Origin: an uncultured Eubacteriales bacterium
GTDB lineage: Bacteria; Bacillota; Clostridia; Oscillospirales; CAG-272
Direction of reading: 5' to 3'
Assembly (NCBI GenBank): GCA_934432725.1
Contig: CAKRZE010000001.1
Span: forward strand, 124,001-188,000
DNA length: 64,000 nt
Shown: positions 8,184 through 17,120 of the stretch, in pieces
How positions within the stretch are numbered: the first letter of the stretch is position 1
Layout of the letters: each line of letters starts with the position of its first letter
Notes under the pieces: model-generated
What the model was told of the DNA's origin: nothing
The model's database searches: none
What the model saw: only the letters and a program-made list of their open reading frames with translations
Position numbers and translations under genes: made by a program

Positions 8184-9923
8184 ATGTTCAAAAAGCTGTC
8201 CGGCTGCATCCGTGAATATCGGAAGGTCACGCTGCTGACACCGGTTTTTATTATTTTCGAAGTGATTCTGGAATGCCTGATCCCGTTTATTATTGCAGGA
8301 CTGGTCAATGAAATCAAGGCAGGCTGCGCTTTCGGTGTTATTGCGCGCTACGGTGCGATTCTGTTTCTGATGGCATGTCTGTCGCTTACCTGCGGCGCCG
8401 TTGCCGGAAAAACCTGCGCAAGGGCGTCCTCCGGCTTTGCGAAAAATCTGCGGCATGACCTGTTTTATAAAATTCAGGATTTTTCCTTTGAAAACATCGA
8501 TCGGTTTTCCTCCTCATCGCTTGTAACCAGAATGACGACCGATGTGACAAACGTTCAGTTTTCCTTTATGGTACTGATCCGGACGGCCATCCGCAGTCCT
8601 CTGATGTTCCTCTTTGCCTGCATCATGTCATTTGTGATGGGAGGCAGGCTGGCGCTGATGTTCGTTGTTGTTATCCCGCTGCTCGGTTTCGGTCTGTATC
8701 TGATCAGCCGCAAGGCAATGCCGATGTTCCGCAGAGTGTTCCGGAAATACGATACGCTCAATGAATCCATTCAGGAGAATGTTGCCGGCATGCGTGTCGT
8801 CAAATCATTTGTCCGCGAAGACTATGAGAGGGAAAAATTCGACAAAGCCGCGGACAGCATCCGGGTTGACTTTACAAAAGCGGAGCGTCTTGTCGCTTGG
8901 AACAGCCCGCTGATGCAGTTCTGTCTGTATTTTATCATGATCGTTGTGCTGTATTTCGGCTCATATCTGATCATCTCATCCTCCGGAGCCAATCTGGACG
9001 TTGGACAGTTTTCCGCGATGCTCACCTATGGTTTTCAGATTCTGATGTCTTTGATGATGCTCTCCATGGTATATGTCATCCTGACGTTTTCTGCGGAATC
9101 CGCAAGAAGAATTTATGAAATTTTGGATGAGAAGCCCACTCTGACGGGAAAGCCGGATGCCTGCACGCAGGTCGCGGACGGGTCCGTTGACTTTTGCGAT
9201 GTCAGCTTCAAATATTCCGAGCATGCGGACCGTTTTGCACTGGAGGACATCAATCTGCATATCCGGTCCGGTGAAACCGTCGGAATTCTCGGTGGAACAG
9301 GCTCATCGAAATCCACATTGATCCAGTTGATCCCGAGGCTGTACGATGTCACAAAGGGAGCCGTTCTGGTCGGCGGAATTGATGTAAGAGATTACGACCT
9401 GAACGCGCTGCGAAATCAGGTGGCTGTCGTGCTTCAGAAAAATGTGCTGTTCTCGGGAACCATCCGTGAAAATCTGAAATGGGGCAATCCGGATGCAACC
9501 GATGAGGAATTGAAGGAAGCCTGCCGTATGGCTTGCGCGGATGAATTTATCGCCTCCTTCCCGGACGGATATGATACATGGATTGAACAGGGCGGCGCCA
9601 ATGTCTCCGGCGGTCAGAAGCAGCGGCTTTGCATTGCGCGCGCGCTTTTGAAAAAGCCGAAGGTTCTGATTCTGGATGATTCCACCAGCGCAGTCGATAC
9701 CAAAACAGACGCTGTGATCCGCAAAGCTATGCGTGAATATATCCCGTCCACCACAAAGATCATCATTGCACAGAGAGTTTCCTCCGTTCAGGATGCAGAC
9801 ACGATACTGATGATGGAGGGCGGCAGAATTGCTGCGGCAGGAACCCACGAGGAGCTGCTCAGGACAAACGAAACCTATCGAGATATTTATACCGCGCAGA
9901 ATCAGGGCAGCGCGGAAAACTGA
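8184..9923 (+). CDS. ABC exporter subunit A (fused TMD-NBD, degenerate catalytic site)
   Basis: A 579-residue half-transporter with six transmembrane segments (to about residue 310) and one nucleotide-binding domain. Walker A is GGTGSSKST (about 370-378; the usual GSGKS is GSSKS), the signature is VSGGQKQR (about 474-481), and Walker B is VLILDDSTSAVD (about 493-504). The residue after the Walker B Asp is Asp instead of the catalytic Glu. This is the pattern of the degenerate-site subunit in heterodimeric exporters such as BmrCD, LmrCD and TM287/288. Its partner is the next gene, whose Walker B retains Glu. Substrates of such pumps are typically lipophilic drugs or lipids; the substrate here is unknown. 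The start has AAAGGAG six bases upstream. Confidence 0.9.
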   Translation: MFKKLSGCIREYRKVTLLTPVFIIFEVILECLIPFIIAGLVNEIKAGCAFGVIARYGAILFLMACLSLTCGAVAGKTCARASSGFAKNLRHDLFYKIQDFSFENIDRFSSSSLVTRMTTDVTNVQFSFMVLIRTAIRSPLMFLFACIMSFVMGGRLALMFVVVIPLLGFGLYLISRKAMPMFRRVFRKYDTLNESIQENVAGMRVVKSFVREDYEREKFDKAADSIRVDFTKAERLVAWNSPLMQFCLYFIMIVVLYFGSYLIISSSGANLDVGQFSAMLTYGFQILMSLMMLSMVYVILTFSAESARRIYEILDEKPTLTGKPDACTQVADGSVDFCDVSFKYSEHADRFALEDINLHIRSGETVGILGGTGSSKSTLIQLIPRLYDVTKGAVLVGGIDVRDYDLNALRNQVAVVLQKNVLFSGTIRENLKWGNPDATDEELKEACRMACADEFIASFPDGYDTWIEQGGANVSGGQKQRLCIARALLKKPKVLILDDSTSAVDTKTDAVIRKAMREYIPSTTKIIIAQRVSSVQDADTILMMEGGRIAAAGTHEELLRTNETYRDIYTAQNQGSAEN

Positions 9924-10513
9924 GCGTCCCGGCTGGCGGAGATTTCTGACATTTGTTTCCGGACAGGCGGCAATGCCATGGATGGCTTCACGTTCCATCC
10001 CGGAAAAACATGCGTTTTCCGCATACAAGAAGACGGTGCGGAGCTGAAAGAAGCCTGCTGCAAGCCCGATCTGCGGCATGCAGCGCTGCCATTGTCTAAG
10101 ATCCGTAAGGCGCAGCTTCGGAGGACTTCGCAACGGCTTTTCAAAAACCGTCCGGATTCCGTATGACCCGTCAGAGGAGATTTTGCGGCATTTTGGAAGG
10201 ATGAAGCATTCCGCTGCTCTCTGAACGGCGGAAAATTTGCGTCATAAAGCCCGCCGTATATCCGAAGAAAGTCACGGGATAAAAGGACGGCTCCTGCGAC
10301 AGCACCATGCGGCTTTTGCCATGTGAATGACAACCCGTTTTGCTTTTTAAAACCGTCCGGATTCCAAAGAACGATCATAAGACGGATAAATAACGCTTCC
10401 GTTCAATATTTTGCGGCGTTGGCTGTCTGAATGACAACAGTTTTGCTTGAAAAAGTCTGCCGCGATTCCGAAGAAAGGAAGCTTTTGCGTCAGCAAAAGC
10501 TATGGTTATAAAA
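9924..10513. repeat. 590-bp repeat-bearing spacer inside the ABC exporter locus
   Basis: No gene is recognisable. The spacer holds duplicated blocks. AAAACCGTCCGGATTCC occurs at 10144-10160 and 10349-10365. GAATGACAAC followed by TTTTGCTT occurs at 10325 and 10429, about 104 bp apart. The spacing is unusual, because the two half-transporter genes of this family are normally adjacent or overlapping. The region ends in the hairpin leader of the second subunit. Confidence 0.5.
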
Positions 10514-10516
10514 ATG
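10474..10516 (+). promoter_or_regulatory. hairpin-bridged Shine-Dalgarno leader of ABC exporter subunit B
   Basis: AAAGGA (10474-10479), then AGCTTTTGC (10480-10488) pairs perfectly with GCAAAAGCT (10493-10501) around GTCA. An ATG abuts the stem (10502) and a second in-frame ATG follows 12 nt after it (10514). Confidence 0.75.
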
Positions 10517-12427
10517 AAAAAAAATCGGAAAAACGAAAGGGAACCCGTGAAAAAGGGAACTATGCTTCGCCTGATTCGGACCCTGTTCCGCTTCTTTCCC
10601 GTCATCATGCCGCTTGTAACGGTATGTACGGTTTTTTCAGCCATCATCACCTCTCTGCCTTCGGTATTTATGCAAAAGGTGCTTGCGGTGATCGAACAGT
10701 ATTTTGCCGATGGAAACTGGAGCGCGGCAAAACCGGAAATCATTGAAAAGGTAGGACTTCTTGCACTGTTCTACGTCATTTCGATTCTTTCCCTGATACT
10801 GGAAACTCAGATTCTTGCCTATGTCACGCAGGGCTTTCTGTACAAGCTCCGCAAGAAGATGTTTGACGGCATGCAAAGCCTCCCGATCCGGTATTTCGAT
10901 ACCCATAAAAACGGGGACATCATGAGTTATTATACCAATGATATCGATACCATCCGGGAAATGGTTTCAAGCTCGCTTCCCAATCTGCTCAAGTCCGGCG
11001 TCATTGTCCTGACCGTCTTCGGAATCATGCTGTATTATTCCGTGTGGCTGACACTCCTTGTGCTTGCCGGCGTTGCAGCCATGATTCTGGTCACCAAAAA
11101 GATCGGCGGAAAATCGGCTGGCTTCTTTGTGAAGCAGCAGAAGGCTCTCGGTAAGGTGGAAGGATATATTGAAGAAATGATGAACGGGCAAAAGGTCGTC
11201 AAGGTTTTTTGTCACGAAAAAGAGAGCGAACAGAAATTCGATGAAATCAATGACGCGCTGTTTCAGGACTCCGATGCCGCCAACCGGTTTGCCAATATGC
11301 TGATGCCGATTCTGAATAACATCGGCAACGTACTGTATGTACTGGTCGCGATGGCAGGCGGTCTGCTGCTTCTGTTCAACGTTCCGAACGTCAGTCTGTC
11401 CGGTCTTGCCTTCGGAATCAGCATCGCGGTGCCGTTTCTGAATATGACCAAGCAGTTTTCGGGAAATGTCAGTCAGGTGTCCAACCAGATCAACTCAATC
11501 GTCATGGGACTTGCAGGTGCAGGCCGCATTTTCGACCTGATGGATGAAAAACCCGAAACCGATGACGGCTATGTGACGCTTGTCAATGCCGAGATTACAG
11601 AGGACGGACAAATCCGCGAAGCCGATCATCGTACCGACCGGTGGGCATGGAAGCATCCGCACACAGCCGACGGCACGGTTACCTATACGGAATTAAAGGG
11701 CGATGTGCGTCTGACCGATGTGGATTTTGAATATGAACCCGGGAAGCCGGTTCTGCGGGATGTCAGTGTCTTTGCAGAGCCCGGACAGAAGGTTGCCTTT
11801 GTCGGCGCAACCGGCGCCGGAAAAACGACGATCACCAATCTGATCAACCGCTTTTACGATATAGCAGACGGAAAGATCCGGTATGACGGTATTAATATCA
11901 ACAAGATCAGGAAAGCCGATTTAAGACGCTCTCTCGGCATTGTTCTTCAGGACACAAATCTGTTTACCGGCACGGTCATGGAAAACATCCGGTACGGAAG
12001 GCTTGATGCGACCGACCAAGAGTGCATAGATGCAGCCAGATTGGCAGGAGCCGATGACTTTATCACGCGCCTCCCTGACGGTTACAATACAAAGCTGACC
12101 GGAAACGGTGCCAACCTGTCTCAGGGACAGCGTCAGCTGATTGCGATTGCCCGCGCCGCAGTTGCTGACCCTCCGGTCATGATTCTGGATGAAGCAACCT
12201 CGTCAATCGATACGCACACGGAGGCAATCGTTCAGCGCGGCATGGATTCACTGATGGAAGGAAGAACGGTTTTTGTCATTGCGCACAGACTTTCTACCGT
12301 CCGGAATTCCGATGTGATTATGGTATTGGACCACGGACGGATCATTGAACGCGGCAGCCACGAAAAGCTTCTTGCGGAAAAAGGCGTGTATTATCAGCTT
12401 TATACCGGTGCCTTTGAGATGGAATAA
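10514..12427 (+). CDS. ABC exporter subunit B (fused TMD-NBD, canonical catalytic glutamate)
   Basis: A 637-residue half-transporter forming the consensus partner of the preceding subunit. Six transmembrane segments precede the NBD. A long hydrophilic linker (about 353-395, including DHRTDRWAWKHPHT) is typical of this larger subunit. Walker A is GATGAGKTT (about 430-438), the signature is LSQGQRQ (about 534-540), and Walker B is VMILDEATSSID with Glu intact. The non-canonical LSQGQ signature of B would face the Asp-containing Walker B of A, forming the dead site, while A's SGGQ faces B's Glu, forming the active site. The start is ambiguous (10502, 10514, or a later Met at 10562); 10514 matches the spacing of the other hairpin leaders. 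Confidence 0.88.
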   Translation: MKKNRKNEREPVKKGTMLRLIRTLFRFFPVIMPLVTVCTVFSAIITSLPSVFMQKVLAVIEQYFADGNWSAAKPEIIEKVGLLALFYVISILSLILETQILAYVTQGFLYKLRKKMFDGMQSLPIRYFDTHKNGDIMSYYTNDIDTIREMVSSSLPNLLKSGVIVLTVFGIMLYYSVWLTLLVLAGVAAMILVTKKIGGKSAGFFVKQQKALGKVEGYIEEMMNGQKVVKVFCHEKESEQKFDEINDALFQDSDAANRFANMLMPILNNIGNVLYVLVAMAGGLLLLFNVPNVSLSGLAFGISIAVPFLNMTKQFSGNVSQVSNQINSIVMGLAGAGRIFDLMDEKPETDDGYVTLVNAEITEDGQIREADHRTDRWAWKHPHTADGTVTYTELKGDVRLTDVDFEYEPGKPVLRDVSVFAEPGQKVAFVGATGAGKTTITNLINRFYDIADGKIRYDGININKIRKADLRRSLGIVLQDTNLFTGTVMENIRYGRLDATDQECIDAARLAGADDFITRLPDGYNTKLTGNGANLSQGQRQLIAIARAAVADPPVMILDEATSSIDTHTEAIVQRGMDSLMEGRTVFVIAHRLSTVRNSDVIMVLDHGRIIERGSHEKLLAEKGVYYQLYTGAFEME

Positions 12428-12456
12428 TCGGCAGTCCGGATGCATATCTGCATCGT

Positions 12457-12485
12457 CCCCCATTCCCGGACAACGGAAATGGGGG
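12457..12485 (+). terminator. stem-loop after the ABC exporter
   Basis: CCCCCATT pairs with AATGGGGG around an internal CCG/CGG. There is no U-run, so termination is likely but not certain. Confidence 0.45.
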
Positions 12486-12582
12486 ACTGTAGCTTTCGCC
12501 GAATCCGAAAGAGCTCCAACCCCAAAGCCCCCGCAGTGGAAGTCCTGCAGCGTGCGGTAAAAATCCGAAAGGAGGGCATTTC

Positions 12583-13521
12583 ATGCGTACTATTTGGGAA
12601 CCGTGGCGTTCCTTTTCACAATACGGTCCGGACGCGCTCCTTGGCGGGGAAGCAGATGCCTCTTTGCGGAATCAGCCTGCGTTCTGCCGCATCTTGTCCC
12701 TGTATGATCCCCTCAGGCGGGACGGGAGAGAGCGCCGCTCCGTTCAAAGCGGAGAAACCGTATATGTGCGAACTGCACCTGATTTTTTCTCAGAGGAAAC
12801 AGACGCCCGGCGTGAAGATGCGTGGAGCGTTATACGGGAAAGACCGGACGTGATCTTCGTCCTTGCAACGGAGCAGCCGTACAGAATCAGCCGCATCCTC
12901 CCTCGGAATTGGGGAGAAGGCTGGGATAATGTGGTTCTTGCTGTCATATTTGAAAATCAACGGCAGGCAAAGGAAAGAGCATCGGCGCTGTTAAAGCTTC
13001 CGTTCAGGCACAAAGCTATTCTGGCTCTGCCATTAACGGGACCGCTTTCTGTTGAAAGATATCTCAAAACCGGATGTGTGGAACAGGTTCTCTGCGGAGG
13101 GGATCGGAAAGAAGGCGCCGATCCATGCGATTTTCAGTGGATCTGCACACTGCATGATGAATGCGTCCGGTATGGCGTATACTTCCGCTTCTTGGAAACC
13201 GGCAGTGTATTCATACGCGGCGGTACCGTTTACCATATTCCGGATCCTGTGATACAGCGGCAGACTGCGCTGCTTTCCGGCATATATGAGACTGGAAACA
13301 AGCCGAACTTTCGTCTTCCCCCGCGCGGCGGCAACGACTCACCGGAAAATCAAGCGGAGCCACGGCGCTTCCGCAGAGTCTGTCTTTCGTGTCCGTCTTC
13401 ATTTGCCTGCGCCGGATGCCGCTGCTGCGGTCTGTGCAGCGGGAAGCTGTATTCCGAAGAGGAGTTTTGCGCGGAGAAGGTGCAAGGGTTCAGAACCGGG
13501 ACAGGGAAGGATACCCGGTAA
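12583..13521 (+). CDS. degenerate DUF5131 (phage Gp37/Gp68-like) protein with a C-terminal Cys cluster
   Basis: The 312-residue protein follows the clostridial DUF5131 layout: WEPWRS near the N-terminus, then an acidic helix and IRERPDVIFVLATEQPYRI, VVLAVIFENQRQA, KAILALPLTGPLSVERYL, VEQVLCGG and LHDECVRYGVYFRFLETGSVFIRGG. In typical members the N-terminus carries a GC-x6-GC-x2-CY iron-sulfur-like motif after WNPWR. Here those positions are serine, phenylalanine and other residues, so the cluster is lost. In its place is a cysteine-rich tail (about 267-287, pattern C-x2-C-x5-C-x2-C-x-CC-x2-C). The protein is either a pseudoenzyme or has a relocated metal site. A good GGAGG precedes the ATG. 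The biological role of DUF5131 is unknown. Confidence 0.65.
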   Translation: MRTIWEPWRSFSQYGPDALLGGEADASLRNQPAFCRILSLYDPLRRDGRERRSVQSGETVYVRTAPDFFSEETDARREDAWSVIRERPDVIFVLATEQPYRISRILPRNWGEGWDNVVLAVIFENQRQAKERASALLKLPFRHKAILALPLTGPLSVERYLKTGCVEQVLCGGDRKEGADPCDFQWICTLHDECVRYGVYFRFLETGSVFIRGGTVYHIPDPVIQRQTALLSGIYETGNKPNFRLPPRGGNDSPENQAEPRRFRRVCLSCPSSFACAGCRCCGLCSGKLYSEEEFCAEKVQGFRTGTGKDTR

Positions 13522-13879
13522 AAAATCGCTCCCGTTCCGAAGCCTGTCCAAGGTCTGCGTACCCGCCGGCAAGCGCACGGGATGTACCGCCCCGTGTAAC
13601 AACCGGCAGCAAGGCTCCGTCTCGTCAAAGCCGTACAAATGCGTCTGCCTCCACACGCGGAAAAGAACGGGAAAATCCGGACCGAAGACAGAACGGGACG
13701 CGGCAGCAGTGAGGTATCATTCAATCTGCGGCAGGCATTCCTTCCGTCCCAGCCCTTCGGCTCTGTCCCCGATTCTTGAAAGCATGCCGAAGGGATATCC
13801 GTGCTGTGAAATCCGCCCCAAAAGGCGCATGCAATTGCTCGCTTTCCGAAAAGCTCCGGTTTGCCGCAGCCAAAAATTA

Positions 13880-13926
13880 AAACCCGCAAAACGCCGGCCA
13901 TGGCAGCGTTCTGCGGGTTTGTTTTT
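13880..13926 (+). terminator. terminator-like hairpin
   Basis: AAACCCGCA (13880-13888) pairs with TGCGGGTTT (13912-13920), followed by GTTTTTA. It lies about 360 bp after the DUF5131 gene and just before a copied PHP gene fragment. Confidence 0.65.
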
Positions 13927-13935
13927 ATCATGGAT

Positions 13936-14130
13936 TTAATTTTCCGGGTTTGAGGGAACACCGGCATTATCCGAGCAGACATTTTCTTAAGATCGTGGGC
14001 GAAATGCCGAATCCGGTTATTTACAGCTGCGATGCCCATTCTCCGGATGCCGTATGGAAGCCGGAAGCGGAACGGGAAGCAGATGCACCGCGGCAGGAAT
14101 TCGGTCTGATATTCGTTCCGAAAATGAAGC
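13936..14130 (+). pseudogene. copied 3' fragment of the PHP histidinol-phosphatase gene
   Basis: About 195 bp match, at high identity and without interrupting the frame, the 3' end of the PHP phosphatase gene at 31162-31947. Both encode REHRHYPSR/RERRHYPSR, FLKIVGEM, NPVIY-CDAHSPDAVWKPE and EREAD-RQEFGL. Only the C-terminal quarter is present, with no start or upstream domain, so this is a non-functional fragment. After about 14130 the similarity stops. It begins directly after a terminator hairpin. Confidence 0.8.
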
Positions 14131-14305
14131 GAATCGGTTTGATCGCGCTCGCGTTCGGCAGCCGGATTTTTATCCTCTGCCTCAAAATACATCTGCCATA
14201 CGACGCAAGGGCAGCATACCCAAGCCGCGGGACCGGACAAAGCCCCGGACTTTTTCAAATGCTCCGTGTCGGGACTGTAAGCGCATGGAACAAAGCGAGT
14301 CAAAC

Positions 14306-14623
14306 TCACCGGCAAAGAATCAGCTCTGAAAGAAAGACGATAATACAGCAGCCGACAGACACCTTCGTCAGATCCGCCCCGAACCATGAAAGCAGAATTC
14401 CCGCGACCAGAGCCAGAAGACCCGACCACTGACTTTGGGTTGCGTGCAGAATTGCGGGAAAGGTCATGACCGCCAAGGTTACATACGGCACATAATATAA
14501 AAATGACCGAAGAAATCGGTTCCGGATCTCCCTGCGGATCAGGGTCAGAGGGGTCACACGGATCAGATACGTGACAAGCGCCATCACGGCAATGTAAATA
14601 TATGTATTATGCTGCATGTTCAT
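14306..14623 (-). CDS. azlD: branched-chain amino acid export subunit AzlD
   Basis: A 105-residue protein with four predicted membrane helices (about residues 8-24, 38-58, 66-84 and 88-104). It matches the AzlD family, the small partner of AzlC in export of branched-chain amino acids and analogues such as azaleucine. The motif VTYLIRVTPLTLIRREI is typical. The ATG at 14623 lies inside the end of azlC (17-bp overlap), and a GGAAAGAAGG within the azlC tail serves as ribosome binding site, so the two are translationally coupled. The frame could start further upstream, but that would run deep into azlC. Confidence 0.88.
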   Translation of the reverse strand: MNMQHNTYIYIAVMALVTYLIRVTPLTLIRREIRNRFLRSFLYYVPYVTLAVMTFPAILHATQSQWSGLLALVAGILLSWFGADLTKVSVGCCIIVFLSELILCR

Positions 14624-15377
14624 CCTTCTTTCCGTCCCTGTCCACCGGGAACAGCACTGCGGCAATGCAGGAGATCAACACCGTCAGTATGATTACACGC
14701 ATTCCGTCGGACAGTGCGGATAGGAACGGAATGCAGCCGCACAAAAAGCTCGCCGCAAAGCTGATCAGGACAATGCCGAGAATGACGCGGTTTTTTCTGG
14801 CTGGCGGAATGATCACGGCGATAAACATACCGTACAGTGCAACGCTCAGCGCACTGACCGCCCGCAGAGGCAGAAGATTTCCCGCGAGCACGCCGAGCCC
14901 GGTTCCGACTGCCCAGCAGGGAATGGATACCAGCATCGCTCCGTAGCTGTACAGCGGATTCAGATATCCCGGCTTTGCAACCGATATGCCGAACAGCTCA
15001 TCGGTCACATCAAAGCCGACAAGAAGCCGATGGATCAGGGGGGTATCCGGAGCAAATTTCTGGCTCAGGGCGCAGCTCATCAAAAGGTATCGGATATTGG
15101 TTACGAACATTACAAGCGCCGTCTCCCAATAGGATGCCTGTGAAGAAATCAGAAGAAAGCCGGCGTATTCTCCGGCAGAGGCATTGTTCAAAAGACTCGC
15201 AATTACCCCCTGCCAGACGGAAAGTCCCGCATTTCTTGCCGCGATTCCGAGCGTAAACGAAACCGCGAAATAGCCCACCGCAATCGGGGTTCCGTCCCGG
15301 ATGCCCGACAAAAAGGCGCGGCTCCGTTCGGATTGAGCATACATCCTGTTTTTTGATTGAACCGATCTGGATTTCAT
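14607..15377 (-). CDS. azlC: branched-chain amino acid exporter AzlC
   Basis: A 256-residue polytopic membrane protein of the AzlC family. It has the characteristic GIRDGTPIAVGYFAVSFTLGIAARNAGLS near the N-terminus (about 25-53), and MSCALSQKFAP plus DVTDELFGIS in the middle. With AzlD it forms an inner-membrane exporter of branched-chain amino acids; it is about the usual length. The start at 15377 is preceded by a GGAAGGA whose 34-nt distance is bridged by a hairpin. No transcription factor of the AzlB/Lrp type is adjacent. The azlCD pair is probably co-transcribed from the long upstream membrane-protein unit or from its own promoter, which I could not locate. Confidence 0.9.
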   Translation of the reverse strand: MKSRSVQSKNRMYAQSERSRAFLSGIRDGTPIAVGYFAVSFTLGIAARNAGLSVWQGVIASLLNNASAGEYAGFLLISSQASYWETALVMFVTNIRYLLMSCALSQKFAPDTPLIHRLLVGFDVTDELFGISVAKPGYLNPLYSYGAMLVSIPCWAVGTGLGVLAGNLLPLRAVSALSVALYGMFIAVIIPPARKNRVILGIVLISFAASFLCGCIPFLSALSDGMRVIILTVLISCIAAVLFPVDRDGKKDEHAA

Positions 15378-15418
15378 TGCAGATGACCGTTAGCTTTCCT
15401 TCATGAAAGCGTCCTTCC
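15377..15418 (-). promoter_or_regulatory. hairpin-bridged Shine-Dalgarno leader of azlC
   Basis: Minus strand: GGAAGGA (15412-15418), then GCTTTC (15405-15410) pairs with GAAAGC (15393-15398) around ATGAAG, then TAACGGTCATCTGCA and the ATG at 15377. Confidence 0.65.
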
Positions 15419-15446
15419 GTGTTTTGTGCTGCTTTTTGTCCGGGTT

Positions 15447-17078
15447 TCAGCAAACCGGTCTGTTTCTCTCACGATCCGGCAGCTCCGTCCACAGCCGCCT
15501 GTTTTTGATGCGGCAAATCAGACGGAGAATCGCTGCCGCAGCGCCCTGAAAGCCGTATACGGCATACGGAATCATCAGAATTACGTATGTCAGAACATAC
15601 TGGGACTTCGCTTCAAACAATTCATGATACAGAAAGCCTCCCAGTACAACAAGCGGGAGCAGAAACAACCGCGGATTTTTTTCGTGCAGCAGACGAATCA
15701 CCGCAAAAAACATGCCGGCATAAATAAGCTGCACAAACTGATCCATCAAAAATTTCACCGTATGCTCGCCCTCTCCGCACACATATGCAGCAATTCCCGT
15801 TTTTTCTCCGTATTGACCGCGCACCTGGTTGTTCCAGATGCTCTGAAAGCTTGTTTCGTTCCACTGGCTCAAGCCCTTACACACGAAAAAACGGACCGCG
15901 TCCAGCGGATGTTCCGAAAAATACCGCGCCCTTTCCCGAATCGCATCAATCGCAAGTCTCGAAGTCTCCTCGCGGTTTTCTCCGGTCTGACGGAAATTTG
16001 TCACCGTATAGGCGGGGGCATACCAGCCCGGTCCGATTCCGCTTTCATGCAGCCCGAGCGCCAGCCAGCATACCATGGGGATTCCGTCTCCGAAGTCCTT
16101 TCCGGTTCTCTTTTCGTACTGCCACTGTCCGAAGCCCTTCAGCCCGAGCACCGCGGCGGCAATCAGAAGAACTGCCGAAGCTCTGCGGAGGCGTGTTTGG
16201 ATATCAATCCCGGAAGAAATGCCGCGAAGGAGCCCGATCAGCAGCACCGCCACCCAGACGATCATATTATTCAGCTTCAGCCCGACGGAAACAGACAAAA
16301 GAACCGCGCTCCCCATGGCATACCGAAGCCTGTCTGACTCGCAATACCCGAAAAACAGATACATACCCCATACAGCAAAACAAAAGCCCGGAATATTCCC
16401 GTACAGGAAGGAGCAGAAAAGCACCGGCTGTCCAAACAGAGCAAGCGCGCCTGCTGTCAAAACGGTAACTGAAAAGCGGTGAAACAGCCGGTCTGTAATC
16501 AGGACCAAGCCTGCCTCGGCAGCGGCAAGACACACGACATTGATGATCTCAAGCGGAAGATACCAGCCTTCGTTCAGAAACAGCACATACGACCAAAGCT
16601 CCGTCCACAGCACATAGCCGAGCTGAAACGGAAAATATCTGAAGTAATAGGATTCCGCAATATAATGAGAATCTCCGTTCGCCATCGCCGCACCGGCGCG
16701 CGTGACAACAAGCGAATCATGCGTAGGTGCGGACTGCGACATCAGAATCCAGAGCACGCCGATCAGCAAAATCCAGAGAAACAGGCACAGCGCGGGAAGA
16801 CGCGCATTCTGCGCCTTGTGTTCATCCAAGGCAGACAGTTTCCGGTTCAGAGCCGTGCAGCCGGTCAAAAACAGTGCGAGAATCAAAAGATTGAAAGCCC
16901 ACGTGTCCCATCTGAGCTCCGCGCATTCAAGCATTTCATTGTTCATATTCATATCTGTTGTCTGCACCAGTGCGCCGACCGAAAGGAAAAACATGGCGGC
17001 AAGAAGAAGACCCGCGATCAAAAGCATTCCCGCGCGTTCTGTTTTGCCGCATCGTTCTCCCTGAATAATATGATTCAT
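15447..17078 (-). CDS. polytopic glycosyltransferase-like membrane protein (GT-C/GT39-like)
   Basis: A 543-residue integral membrane protein with about 11-13 predicted helices. A large loop after the first segments (DSLVVTRAGAAMANGDSHYIAESYYFRYFPFQLGY) resembles the first external loop of polyprenol-phosphate-sugar dependent GT-C transferases, and a hydrophilic C-terminal part contains PLDAVRFFVCKGLSQWNETSFQSIW. This suggests transfer of a lipid-linked sugar to a surface polymer. The family-level call is moderate and the substrate is unknown. Although the frame extends to 17189, the ATG at 17078 is preferred because an AAAGGAAG-plus-hairpin leader lies directly upstream. A consensus promoter lies at 17261-17289. 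Confidence 0.7.
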   Translation of the reverse strand: MNHIIQGERCGKTERAGMLLIAGLLLAAMFFLSVGALVQTTDMNMNNEMLECAELRWDTWAFNLLILALFLTGCTALNRKLSALDEHKAQNARLPALCLFLWILLIGVLWILMSQSAPTHDSLVVTRAGAAMANGDSHYIAESYYFRYFPFQLGYVLWTELWSYVLFLNEGWYLPLEIINVVCLAAAEAGLVLITDRLFHRFSVTVLTAGALALFGQPVLFCSFLYGNIPGFCFAVWGMYLFFGYCESDRLRYAMGSAVLLSVSVGLKLNNMIVWVAVLLIGLLRGISSGIDIQTRLRRASAVLLIAAAVLGLKGFGQWQYEKRTGKDFGDGIPMVCWLALGLHESGIGPGWYAPAYTVTNFRQTGENREETSRLAIDAIRERARYFSEHPLDAVRFFVCKGLSQWNETSFQSIWNNQVRGQYGEKTGIAAYVCGEGEHTVKFLMDQFVQLIYAGMFFAVIRLLHEKNPRLFLLPLVVLGGFLYHELFEAKSQYVLTYVILMIPYAVYGFQGAAAAILRLICRIKNRRLWTELPDRERNRPVC

Positions 17079-17120
17079 TGTCCGTAACCGTTGCTTTTGC
17101 GGAAGAAAAGCTTCCTTTCC
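17078..17120 (-). promoter_or_regulatory. hairpin-bridged Shine-Dalgarno leader of the GT-C-like gene
   Basis: Minus strand: GGAAAGGAA, then GCTTTT (17106-17111) pairs with AAAAGC (17093-17098), then AACGGTTACGGACA and the ATG at 17078. The AACGGTT after the stem is shared with the permease leader at 34.3 kb. Confidence 0.7.
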
